Shown here: piece by piece, positions 1 through 7,282 of the stretch
Position numbering within the stretch: position 1 is the stretch's first letter
Layout of the letters: each line of letters begins with the position of its first letter
The notes under the pieces: model-generated
What the model was told of the DNA's origin: nothing
The model's database searches: none
What the model saw: only the letters and a program-made list of their open reading frames with translations
Source of the DNA: Myxococcales bacterium
Lineage (GTDB): Bacteria; Myxococcota; UBA727; GCA-2721815
Length of the DNA stretch: 53,162 nucleotides
Assembly (NCBI GenBank): GCA_002721815.1
Contig: PBLQ01000070.1
Location: 1-53,162, forward strand
Direction: 5' to 3'
Translations under genes and position numbers: made by a program

Positions 1-91
1 GTTCTTGAATGAGTTTTTTATTTTTGATGCCAGCGGCAAGCGCCAACAAAGGAACTTTTGAGGTTTGGGTGGGGGCATAAATGGCTAAGGC
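1..91. other. Left-edge fragment, coding strand undecided
   Basis: A short stretch to the window edge, downstream of the minus-strand lipoprotein gene. A plus-strand frame ends with TGA at 57-59 after residues NEFFIFDASGKRQQRNF. On the minus strand two frames stay open to the edge, one beginning ATG CCC CCA. None has a convincing ribosome binding site or a recognisable motif, so it could be the 3' end of a converging gene or the start of the next minus-strand gene. Confidence 0.2.
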
Positions 92-715
92 TCAACGTTC
101 ATCCGCCAAAAAGGTGCCGAGCATGGAAGCCATTTCAAAGAGATCTTGAACCTGGGCGTTGTTCATTAAGGGCCCATACAAACCCAGACCATCATCACTG
201 CGCCCATGCACCATCATCAATGCTTGGTCGTGACTGAGAAATGCACCATCCATTTGCTGGTCAGCAGGCAACCAAAGAGCAGGTCCTGTGGGGCTGCCGC
301 CTTGGCTTTGCAGCTTCAGACTTAAATCTGTTTGTCCTTGATGGTTCAATTGAAAATCCCACCACATGCCATTTATTTTGAGTTGCCCGATGGATGCTTG
401 GTCAAGGCTCTCAGGCAGGCATTTGAGGTTTTGCAACAACTGACCGAAGGATTCGTGTGCGGGTCCGGTAGCGCCCAAAAGGGGGCAGCGCGTCAATTGC
501 GGCTGGAGCGCTTGGGCCCACCGCTGGGCAGGGGTGTTTTCCAGCTGCAGCAAAGCGGGGAGGATTTGTTTGAGGTGATTTGCATGAATCTGTAATTGTT
601 GGCTTTTTTTGGGGGCTTCGGATTGGCAGCCCACAACGAAGGCGAGACAAATTGCCAGCCACCATGGATGCCTCTTGGTCTTGAACCCATAAAATTTGAA
701 AATTGCGTTTTTCAA
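92..715 (-). CDS. Putative lipoprotein of unknown function
   Basis: I do not recognise this protein (about 207 residues). The N-terminus is basic, followed by a hydrophobic stretch and a lipobox-like FVVGC, so it is probably exported and lipidated on that Cys. The rest is Gln- and Leu-rich with no known motif. There is no ATG near the signal sequence. I chose TTG at 715 because GAGG lies six bases upstream; a TTG at 748 is the other choice. It is divergent from the C45-family gene at 827. Confidence 0.5.
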   Translation of the reverse strand: MKNAIFKFYGFKTKRHPWWLAICLAFVVGCQSEAPKKSQQLQIHANHLKQILPALLQLENTPAQRWAQALQPQLTRCPLLGATGPAHESFGQLLQNLKCLPESLDQASIGQLKINGMWWDFQLNHQGQTDLSLKLQSQGGSPTGPALWLPADQQMDGAFLSHDQALMMVHGRSDDGLGLYGPLMNNAQVQDLFEMASMLGTFLADER

Positions 716-826
716 CCAGAGCCTCAGGTGACTTTTTCGTTTGTACAATTACAGTTGAAGCGTACGGTCAGGTTTGCCATGTTTGCAAGCAATTCAAGGG
801 CAATTCCCAAGAAAGGAAGGCGAGAA

Positions 827-1876
827 ATGGCCACTTTAGAAACCCGCGCAGGTTTGCCAATTTTACAACTAGATGAGGCACCCGGTCGCCCAAGGGGCTT
901 GGCCCATGGCGAACTGTTAAAAGATGCCATTCACGAAATCTACGCCATTCGATTGGAGCTCATGCTCGACAAAACGGACATGATTGATGAGGCAGAGGTC
1001 TTGCGTGCGGCTGCCCCTCATTTGGACATCCTGAGAGATTTTGATGAAGAACTTTTTGAAGAGTTCATGGGCATCAGTGACGCCAGCGGGTTATCGGCCG
1101 AAAAATTGGTGGTGGTGAACCATTACACCGATTTACGAGATTTGAGCCAAAAACACTTGGAGACGCTCCCACCCATGGATCCGGGGGGTTGCTCGGTCAT
1201 GTTCACACCCACGAACACAGGGAACGTGTTGGGGCAGACCTGGGACATGCATGGCTCAGCCCAAGACCATGTGATCATCATTGAGCTTCCAGATGCCATC
1301 TTATTTTCCATCGCTGGCTGCCTGGGGATGACCGGTTTAAACAAACACGGCGTTGGTATGACCATCAATAATCTCAACAGCATCGATGCTAAATATGGCA
1401 TCATTTGGCCTGCTTTGGTTCGCGGGGCTTTGCAAAGCACCACGGCCGCCCAGGCGCGTGACGTGGTGCTCAATGCCCCCATTGGCTCAGGGCACCATTA
1501 CGTGGTGGCCGACAAAGATGAGGTGTTTGGAATTGAAACCAGCGGGACCAAAAAGAAAGTGATTCAAGAAGGTGCCAGTCATATCCATTTACATACCAAC
1601 CATTGCCTCGACGACGAAATGGCCCAAACGGCGCGCGTTCCCGACGAATCAACGAGCATGAAACGCTTGGCTGGCCTTGAAAATTGGGTGGCCGGTGGCG
1701 CGCCTCAAAGTGCACAGGCCATGTTTGATGGCTTTACCTGTGTGGGCATGCCCCGCGAGATAGGCTCACATAAGTCGGCCACCTGTGGTGCATTGGTGAT
1801 GGACTTGGTACAAAAACATGCACTTGCATGTGTGGGGATTCCTGGCGAAAACCCAGCGGTGACTTTTCAGCTGTAA
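827..1876 (+). CDS. C45-family peptidase / acyl-CoA:6-APA acyltransferase-like Ntn hydrolase
   Basis: A 349-residue protein of the C45 (isopenicillin N acyltransferase-like) Ntn-hydrolase family. The frame is open further upstream, but ATG at 827 follows a good AAGGAAGG ribosome site and gives the usual family length. DPGGCSV places the likely nucleophile at Cys122. In this family the precursor cleaves itself just before that Cys, which then becomes the N-terminal catalytic residue. Further family features are GQTWDMH just after it, the glycine-rich CLGMTGLNKHGVG, and a late HTNHCLDDEM. The natural substrate, an amide or acyl-CoA, cannot be read from sequence. The CoA-transferase gene starts 10 bases downstream, so the two are probably cotranscribed. 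Confidence 0.78.
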   Translation: MATLETRAGLPILQLDEAPGRPRGLAHGELLKDAIHEIYAIRLELMLDKTDMIDEAEVLRAAAPHLDILRDFDEELFEEFMGISDASGLSAEKLVVVNHYTDLRDLSQKHLETLPPMDPGGCSVMFTPTNTGNVLGQTWDMHGSAQDHVIIIELPDAILFSIAGCLGMTGLNKHGVGMTINNLNSIDAKYGIIWPALVRGALQSTTAAQARDVVLNAPIGSGHHYVVADKDEVFGIETSGTKKKVIQEGASHIHLHTNHCLDDEMAQTARVPDESTSMKRLAGLENWVAGGAPQSAQAMFDGFTCVGMPREIGSHKSATCGALVMDLVQKHALACVGIPGENPAVTFQL

Positions 1877-1886
1877 CGAGGTCGGT

Positions 1887-2603
1887 ATGACAGAAATTCA
1901 AAATACGTTTGAAAAGGTTTTTCCAGACGCAAAGGCAGCGTTGCATGATTTACACGATGGCGCTCGCATTATGTCCGGCGGTTTTGGATTGTGTGGCAAC
2001 GCCGAAAACTGCATTGAAGCCATTGCTGAAAGCGGTAAAAAAGATTTCACCATCATCAGCAATAACATTGGCAACCAAGGACAAGGGTTGGCGGTGCTTT
2101 TAAAGAAAGACATGGTCAAAGAAGCTTACTGCTCTTTCATCGGGGGTAACCCTGATTTGGCTGAAAAAATGCAAGCGGGAAAAGTAAAAGTCAATTTGAC
2201 GCCGCAAGGCTCATTGGCTGAAAAAATCCGAGCAGGTGGTGCAGGCATTGGCGGGTTTTTCACCCCCACAGGGGTGGGCACGGTGGTGGCCGAAGGAAAA
2301 GAAGAACGTGTTTTGGATGGCAAACGCATGATTCTCGAAGAAGCACTCACCGCAGACTTTGCCATCATTCGGGCCAAACAGGCCGATCCTTATGGGAACT
2401 TACGTTTTAATAAAACCGCTCGAAATTTTTCGCCGGGAATGGCCATGGCCGCCAAGGTCACTGTGGTCGAGGCGGAAGAGCTGGTTCCGCTGGGCAGTTT
2501 GGGCCCCGATGACATCCACCTGCCGGGTATTTTCGTGCAACGGGTGTTCGAGGGTAAAAATCACAAAAATCCCATCGAATATCGAACGATCACCGAACGC
2601 TAA
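1887..2603 (+). CDS. scoA: 3-oxoacid CoA-transferase subunit A
   Basis: A 238-residue alpha subunit of a type I CoA-transferase (SCOT/AtoD family), which moves CoA between succinyl- or acetyl-CoA and a 3-oxoacid. Visible family features are MSGGFGLCGNAENCI near the N-terminus, TPQGSLAEKIRAGGAGIGGFFTP, and ADFAIIRAKQADPYGNLRFN. The catalytic Glu of these enzymes is on the beta subunit, so this protein is not active alone. The beta gene does not follow: the next gene is a hydrolase. A fragment resembling a beta-subunit C-terminus lies at the far right edge (53065-53162, minus strand). Acetoacetate, butyrate or another acyl group are all possible substrates. Confidence 0.85.
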   Translation: MTEIQNTFEKVFPDAKAALHDLHDGARIMSGGFGLCGNAENCIEAIAESGKKDFTIISNNIGNQGQGLAVLLKKDMVKEAYCSFIGGNPDLAEKMQAGKVKVNLTPQGSLAEKIRAGGAGIGGFFTPTGVGTVVAEGKEERVLDGKRMILEEALTADFAIIRAKQADPYGNLRFNKTARNFSPGMAMAAKVTVVEAEELVPLGSLGPDDIHLPGIFVQRVFEGKNHKNPIEYRTITER

Positions 2604-2638
2604 ACGTCACGTTGACGCGCTTGTGAATAGGAATACGA

Positions 2639-3475
2639 TTGAAAGAAATTTTACGGACCCGCTTTGGTAACTGCACGTTGGTCACACACCTCGATGGTCC
2701 TGGTCCTAAAATTTTAGGGATTCCGGGGATTCCCGGTGGCCCTCGAGATTTTGCACCGCTATCGGAGGCCCTGCGTGATTCTGAAGCGTTTCCAATTCAA
2801 CCCAAATTGATGGCCTTGACGTTGCCTAATGACCTTCATGGAGAAATGCGCATCTCTAACGATGATCGTCATCTGTTTTTCCTGACTTCGTTCATGGAAG
2901 ACGTTTTTTCTCAAATGGGCCCGCCTCGTGTACACATCATGGGCCACTCTTACGGCGGCGCGGTGGCTTTGATGATCGCCGCGCGTTTTCCCCAGCAAGT
3001 GGCTTCGTTCATTGGGGTGAACCCGGTGGGATTGCAACGGCATCCCGCACTCACATTGCCGCCTCGTTTATGGAAACAAATCTACAAGCCGTTATTTCAG
3101 ACCTTAGGTCATTTCAGCGCACCATTGATTCGATACGCATGGACAAAACGTGGTATCCCCGCCATGGATCGCATCAGTGATGACGATGTGAGGAAGGCAA
3201 TTTACTGGGTGGGGGCATTGGATTTCAAATGGCAAATATGGGCCGCGCGCAACTTACAGTGCCCCGCGCTCGTTTTGGGCGCAAGGAACGACAAGGTGAT
3301 ACCTAGCCACTACGTCCACGGATTGATGCGTGGGCTGAATAAAAACCAGCCAGCACAATTTCGCATGCGCCAACGTGGTGGTCACACGCTGTTGATTCGT
3401 GAAGCAGATTGGGTGGCTCAAGCCTTGAGAACGTTTTGGTGTCACCAAGGCTTTATGGATGTCCCTTCCGTTTAA
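2639..3475 (+). CDS. Alpha/beta-hydrolase
   Basis: A 278-residue alpha/beta-hydrolase-fold protein. The triad is visible: nucleophile Ser104 in GHSYGGA, acid Asp218 in GARNDKVIPSH, and His249 in RGGHTLLI. IPGIPGGP near residue 30 supplies the usual HG-type oxyanion loop. There is no signal peptide, so it is probably cytoplasmic. The start is TTG at 2639, with a weak AGGA nine bases before; no in-frame ATG lies near. It follows the CoA-transferase by 35 bases and may share its transcript. Its end overlaps the end of the converging gene at 3472 by four bases. Esterase or thioesterase activity is likely; the substrate is unknown. Confidence 0.75.
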   Translation: MKEILRTRFGNCTLVTHLDGPGPKILGIPGIPGGPRDFAPLSEALRDSEAFPIQPKLMALTLPNDLHGEMRISNDDRHLFFLTSFMEDVFSQMGPPRVHIMGHSYGGAVALMIAARFPQQVASFIGVNPVGLQRHPALTLPPRLWKQIYKPLFQTLGHFSAPLIRYAWTKRGIPAMDRISDDDVRKAIYWVGALDFKWQIWAARNLQCPALVLGARNDKVIPSHYVHGLMRGLNKNQPAQFRMRQRGGHTLLIREADWVAQALRTFWCHQGFMDVPSV

Positions 3476-4077
3476 GGCAGTGGGGTTTCTTCATCCCCAG
3501 CCTCTAAGCGAACCAGGGCGAAAAATTGATTCATGGATTTGCCCTTTTTACAGGCTTCACCCACAGTGACTCGCGATGAGACTTTGCGCATGTAGTCCTG
3601 CATGTTGGCGTACACCAGCTTTGAAACACCCTTTTCGTTGGGTTGAATGTTGGGCCATTTCTCGATCTTTTCATTGGGCACACTGCGATAGTCGATGAAG
3701 AGTTGATCTTCATTGGGTTCATTGACCACAAAAAAGCCGGGTCCAGTGAGCCACATGAGCGGTTGCTGGTTGTAACCCCAGAAATGATTTTTTTGTTCGG
3801 GGCTTCGACAAAAGCGTTTTTCAAACAAACGTGAAACAGGGAGGGAGTTGATGCCCTTATGGCGAACTTCCACACCGGCATCCACATCGCTGGGTACAAT
3901 GTCTTCAAGCTTACAGGGGGCATTGCCGGCGGTGACTTGGTACATCTTTTTGACCAACCCTGGCGACAAAGTACGCACTTGTGCCACTTGCTCTGCCACT
4001 GGTAAGGCGTCGAGATAGGCCGCCAAAGCCTCGGCATTCGGTTGTTTTTCTTTTAATAATTGTTTCAAGTTGGTCAT
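3472..4077 (-). CDS. Conserved hypothetical protein of the GMC oxidoreductase operon
   Basis: A 201-residue soluble protein I do not recognise. It has no signal peptide or membrane helix. The middle is aromatic-rich (HFWGYNQQPLMWLTGPGFFVV), suggesting a small-ligand binding domain. The start codon overlaps the stop of the GMC oxidoreductase by four bases, so the two are translationally coupled, and it is the last gene of the GntR-led operon. A partner or accessory role to the oxidoreductase is inference from context only. Confidence 0.55.
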   Translation of the reverse strand: MTNLKQLLKEKQPNAEALAAYLDALPVAEQVAQVRTLSPGLVKKMYQVTAGNAPCKLEDIVPSDVDAGVEVRHKGINSLPVSRLFEKRFCRSPEQKNHFWGYNQQPLMWLTGPGFFVVNEPNEDQLFIDYRSVPNEKIEKWPNIQPNEKGVSKLVYANMQDYMRKVSSRVTVGEACKKGKSMNQFFALVRLEAGDEETPLP

Positions 4078-5588
4078 GAAATGTCCTCCAGTAATTCTGC
4101 CGCCCGTTGCCGGGCCAAACCCATAATGGTGTGTTGTGGGTTAACCCCCAAATTGGTGGGCATCACGGATGCGTCCGCAACCACGAGCCCTTCGTAGCCA
4201 AACACCCGCCCTCGTTCATCGCACAGGCCAACGTCTGGATTGGCACCCATGGGACATCCACCGAACAGGTGGGTGAGGATGCTGGTCCAAGCGCGCGGAT
4301 CGAGCGATGCGTTTTCCAGGTGATGTAAATCTTTTTCGTGCAGCTCATAGGGCACCCCCAAAACACCGGGCATGACGGCTTTGGCGCCGGCCGCAAAGTG
4401 ATGTTTGGCCACTTCAACCGCGCCATCGCGTAATTTCGCCATATCCGTTTGGTTCATGGTGTACTTCACGATGGGTTTTCCAAAAGGGCCATTCGAAACG
4501 GTACCGATGGAGTCAGCCCGACAAGCCACCACCCATAAGGCCAGGCGCCGATAGTTTTTGAGACGGTCCATGAGTCGCATGCCACCGCCAGAGATGCGCC
4601 CGGCAATGAGTTCTAAGGGCATGTTCAGGGTCTCGAGTTTAAAACCCGGGGTGTTTCGGTATTCTAACGATGACCAACCTTGGGTGGCGCCGAAAGGCAT
4701 ATTGATATCGTCGTCATACAGCCCCAAAATGGCTGATCCTGGGTGCGCTCTAAAAAGTTGCCCCAACATGCGGCCTTTAATGCCCGAGCGTTGTAATAAG
4801 GCGGGGGAATGGGTGCACGAAGCAGCCACCACCACGCCATGTTTGGCGCGCACCACGAACTTCGCGCCTTTTTCTTTGGTTTGCGGATGAACAAACCTGC
4901 CTGTCACACCCACTGCGCGATTGCCTTTCAGCATGATTTTATGAACAGGGGCACAGGACAGAACCATTCCGCCACGTTCCATGACTTCAGGAATCATTTT
5001 CAGGTTGGTGCTTTGCTTGCGTTCTTTTTTACAGCCCTGAAGGCATTGCCCCGAGCCTTCGCAGTCTTTCACGTTGCGACGAATGACGTGGCCTTCCACA
5101 CCTCTTTTTTGGCTGGTGATGAGCGCCAATTCATTGGACCGTCCCATTTTGTCGGGGGCGGTCTCTTGCACGTAGAGTTCTTTTTCCAGTTGGTCTTGAT
5201 GGGCCCAGACTTTTTCGGCCAATGCTTCCCCGCCAAAGCCGTAGTTCTTTTCCCAGCTTTGAAAAATATCCGCGGGGGTGCGAACCACGATGGCGGAGTT
5301 GATGGTGGTGGTACCGCCCACCACACGTCCTTGCAATACGGGCCAAAGGGCGCGGCCAAAAGTCATGAGCGAGGTCCAATCATCGAACATGTCGCGCATG
5401 GTGCCATACATACTGCTGGGGTAATGTTCTGGATCGCGCCAAGGGCCGGCTTCAACCACGGCCACCTTCGCGCCCCCTCGGGCCAGGCCCGACGCCACTG
5501 CGCCGCCACCCGCACCGGAACCCACCACGATAAAATCAGCTTCCACCTCAACAGGCGCACCCTTTTTTTGAAAAGCGATATGGGTCAT
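4074..5588 (-). CDS. GMC-family FAD oxidoreductase (alcohol/sterol oxidase type)
   Basis: A 504-residue flavoprotein. The FAD-binding Rossmann motif VVGSGAGGGAVASGLA starts at about residue 21, followed by VVEAG. The C-terminal GMC domain is clear: HLFGGCPMG, then DASVMPTNLGVNPQHTIMGLA, which carries the catalytic His/Asn region. A Cys cluster (CEGSGQCLQGC) resembles long-chain alcohol oxidases and related sterol dehydrogenases, so a lipophilic alcohol is the best guess at substrate. There is no Tat or Sec signal. It is coupled by four-base overlaps to the small membrane protein before it and the unknown protein after it. The operon's FadR-like regulator also fits lipid metabolism. Confidence 0.82.
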   Translation of the reverse strand: MTHIAFQKKGAPVEVEADFIVVGSGAGGGAVASGLARGGAKVAVVEAGPWRDPEHYPSSMYGTMRDMFDDWTSLMTFGRALWPVLQGRVVGGTTTINSAIVVRTPADIFQSWEKNYGFGGEALAEKVWAHQDQLEKELYVQETAPDKMGRSNELALITSQKRGVEGHVIRRNVKDCEGSGQCLQGCKKERKQSTNLKMIPEVMERGGMVLSCAPVHKIMLKGNRAVGVTGRFVHPQTKEKGAKFVVRAKHGVVVAASCTHSPALLQRSGIKGRMLGQLFRAHPGSAILGLYDDDINMPFGATQGWSSLEYRNTPGFKLETLNMPLELIAGRISGGGMRLMDRLKNYRRLALWVVACRADSIGTVSNGPFGKPIVKYTMNQTDMAKLRDGAVEVAKHHFAAGAKAVMPGVLGVPYELHEKDLHHLENASLDPRAWTSILTHLFGGCPMGANPDVGLCDERGRVFGYEGLVVADASVMPTNLGVNPQHTIMGLARQRAAELLEDIS

Positions 5589-5977
5589 TGTCGAAACCCT
5601 CCCGTGTCAGGCGCGTAGGGCTTTAAGTCGAGCTGGGCCCGCACTTCGGGGCACTTCCCCCAACAAAATCCAGCGACGGCCTTAACGGCAAACATCAGTT
5701 GTCGCAGCAAATAGACTCTGGTGAGTGCAATTCGGTAGCAATGCTCATCTTGAAGTTTCTTGGACAGTAAGAAGACCGGCAGCGGAATTTTTAAGGTGAC
5801 AATGGGACTTAATATAAACGCCCAGGAGCCCAACAAAACAGTCAGGCGCATGGGCAAGGGCGCCTCGCGGTTAAAGTCTTTGAGAAAACCTTTGACGTCC
5901 ACCTGGTCGAGGCCCTTTAAGCCGTCCACTGATGGCAAGATCAACCTCATCACATAAACGGTTGGCGATAAGCTCAT
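5585..5977 (-). CDS. Small membrane-associated hypothetical protein
   Basis: A 130-residue protein of unknown function. A hydrophobic stretch (LTVLLGSWAFILSPIVTL) in the middle and a second weaker one (LRQLMFAVKAVAGFCWG) suggest membrane association. There is one CxxxC-like pair, FCWGKC. Both ends overlap neighbours by four bases, the regulator upstream and the GMC oxidoreductase downstream, so it is made with them. It could anchor the oxidase at the membrane or help electron transfer; nothing in the sequence proves this. Confidence 0.5.
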   Translation of the reverse strand: MSLSPTVYVMRLILPSVDGLKGLDQVDVKGFLKDFNREAPLPMRLTVLLGSWAFILSPIVTLKIPLPVFLLSKKLQDEHCYRIALTRVYLLRQLMFAVKAVAGFCWGKCPEVRAQLDLKPYAPDTGGFRQ

Positions 5978-6747
5978 GAGGCCTCCTTGGGGGACGTCAC
6001 GCCCAGGTGTTGTTTGAGTCGGTCAAGCGCTTGCTCTTCAAAGAAAGTCATGTTTTCGGTGAGGCCTTGACGGAGCGTGCTGGGATCAGGCAACTCCTCG
6101 CTCCCTGCCAGAATTTCAAAAAAACCAGCGGTCACTTGATGGTGTTCGTCCAAGGGACCCAAGAAAGCCAAAATCAGTTCGGGTCTTTGGCGAATGATGC
6201 GATTGAGACCATGGTGCAACATTTGAACCGCCAGGTTATCGTGTCGGGCGACCAAATGGTCCATTAAGCGCAGATGGGCCTCTAGATAAGCCATGGGTTC
6301 ATGGATGTTTTCGGCCATGGCGTTTAAGTCCTGCCGAACGGTGGCCAAATCGTCTTCCGAGATTTGCGCCAAAAGGTCCATGGCAATGGGAATCACCAAA
6401 TTTCGCCGTAAGCGAATGATGTCGGCAAAGACCTTAAAGATTTCTTCATTGGACAGTTCGGGGTTGCTGTAAATCCAGCGGAATAAGTCGAGGTTGCCGC
6501 TTTCCCGGTAATTTTTAACTTCTGCGCCGGAGCCATGTTTGACCTCCAAAAGGGATTCTGCCTGCAGCTGACCAATGGCGCTTCGAATGGTGATCCGCGA
6601 GACGCCGAGGGCCTCCGCCAGGGAGCGTTCGGGGGGCAATCGAGAGCCAATGGGCCTGGTTCCCGTTAAAATTTCGCCTCTTAGGCGGTTTGCCACCCAG
6701 TCTTTGGCGTTTTCGGCCGGTTTATTTGTGAGATCTTTATTGGTCAT
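5974..6747 (-). CDS. GntR/FadR-family transcriptional regulator
   Basis: A 257-residue regulator from ATG at 6747. A winged helix-turn-helix occupies the first 75 residues (RLPPERSLAEALGVSRITIRSAIGQLQAESLLEV), followed by an all-helical FCD/FadR-type effector domain with His-containing segments (LEAHLRLMDHLVARHDNLA). FadR-subfamily proteins usually bind a carboxylate or acyl-CoA and repress an adjacent operon. It is the first gene of the operon with the GMC oxidoreductase. The start codon lies inside one of two tandem ATTGGTnnnACCAAT palindromes, so it very probably represses itself. A TTG six codons upstream also lies in the palindromes and is less likely as start. Confidence 0.85.
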   Translation of the reverse strand: MTNKDLTNKPAENAKDWVANRLRGEILTGTRPIGSRLPPERSLAEALGVSRITIRSAIGQLQAESLLEVKHGSGAEVKNYRESGNLDLFRWIYSNPELSNEEIFKVFADIIRLRRNLVIPIAMDLLAQISEDDLATVRQDLNAMAENIHEPMAYLEAHLRLMDHLVARHDNLAVQMLHHGLNRIIRQRPELILAFLGPLDEHHQVTAGFFEILAGSEELPDPSTLRQGLTENMTFFEEQALDRLKQHLGVTSPKEAS

Positions 6748-6766
6748 ACCAATTGGTAATACCAAT
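6739..6766. promoter_or_regulatory. Tandem FadR/PdhR-type operator over the GntR start codon
   Basis: Two 15-base palindromes, ATTGGTCATACCAAT (6739-6753) and ATTGGTAATACCAAT (6752-6766), share two bases. Each fits the TGGTnnnACCA pattern known for FadR/PdhR-subfamily GntR regulators. The first contains the regulator's ATG (6745-6747 on the minus strand). Binding there would block transcription or initiation of the operon, and might also affect the divergent lipoprotein gene 100 bases away. Confidence 0.75.
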
Positions 6767-6865
6767 ATGAGAAGAAAAGTAAAGCCAGAAGATTGCTTTA
6801 GACCGGACGACTGTGGCAGGTTCCGGGCACCAACCTACTAACGTTTTCATTGAGGGAGATAACTA

Positions 6866-7267
6866 ATGAAAAAATTCAAGATCTTAGCAGTATTCGCATT
6901 GGCGCTCGGTTTGACCGGTTGTTTTACCCATACCATCAAGGTGGGCTCCGGCGGCGATACCAGCGGTGCAGCTGCTTCTGAAACCACCAACAGCTTCTTC
7001 GTGGCTGGTCTGTTTGGCGAAGCCAATGTTGATGTGAGCAGCGCTTGCCCAGATGGCAATGCAACCGTGGTGGTGACACACACCATCATCAACCGCATCC
7101 TTCAAGGTGTGACCATGAACTTGTGGGCGCCTGCGACCACCACCATCTACTGCGGTGGCGGCAGTGCAGAGGTTGAGCTGTCAGCAGAAGACATGCAAAA
7201 AGTGGCTGAAGCACCGAGCATGCAGCCCATCATCGAAGAAGCACAATCTGAGCAAGCCGCTGAGTAA
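6866..7267 (+). CDS. Bor/Iss-like lipoprotein
   Basis: A 133-residue lipoprotein. The signal peptide ends in lipobox LTGC. The mature part follows the layout of the lambda Bor / E. coli Iss family: a short linker, TNSFFVAGLFG, VDVSSACPDGNATVVVTHT, and a terminal TTTIYC with a conserved Cys. It extends past the usual Bor end with an acidic tail (EDMQKV...EQAAE). Bor proteins are outer-membrane lipoproteins linked in enterobacteria to serum resistance; here the role is unknown. GGGAG before the ATG is a good ribosome site, and a strong terminator follows. Confidence 0.68.
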   Translation: MKKFKILAVFALALGLTGCFTHTIKVGSGGDTSGAAASETTNSFFVAGLFGEANVDVSSACPDGNATVVVTHTIINRILQGVTMNLWAPATTTIYCGGGSAEVELSAEDMQKVAEAPSMQPIIEEAQSEQAAE

Positions 7268-7282
7268 GTTTCTTTGATTCTT

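Noticed and set aside
4809-5618. Open frame of 269 codons on the plus strand
   Set aside because: It lies entirely over the GMC oxidoreductase gene, whose motifs are unambiguous on the other strand.
6767-6841. 24-codon plus-strand frame next to the GntR operator
   Set aside because: No ribosome site and it begins inside the operator region; probably not translated.
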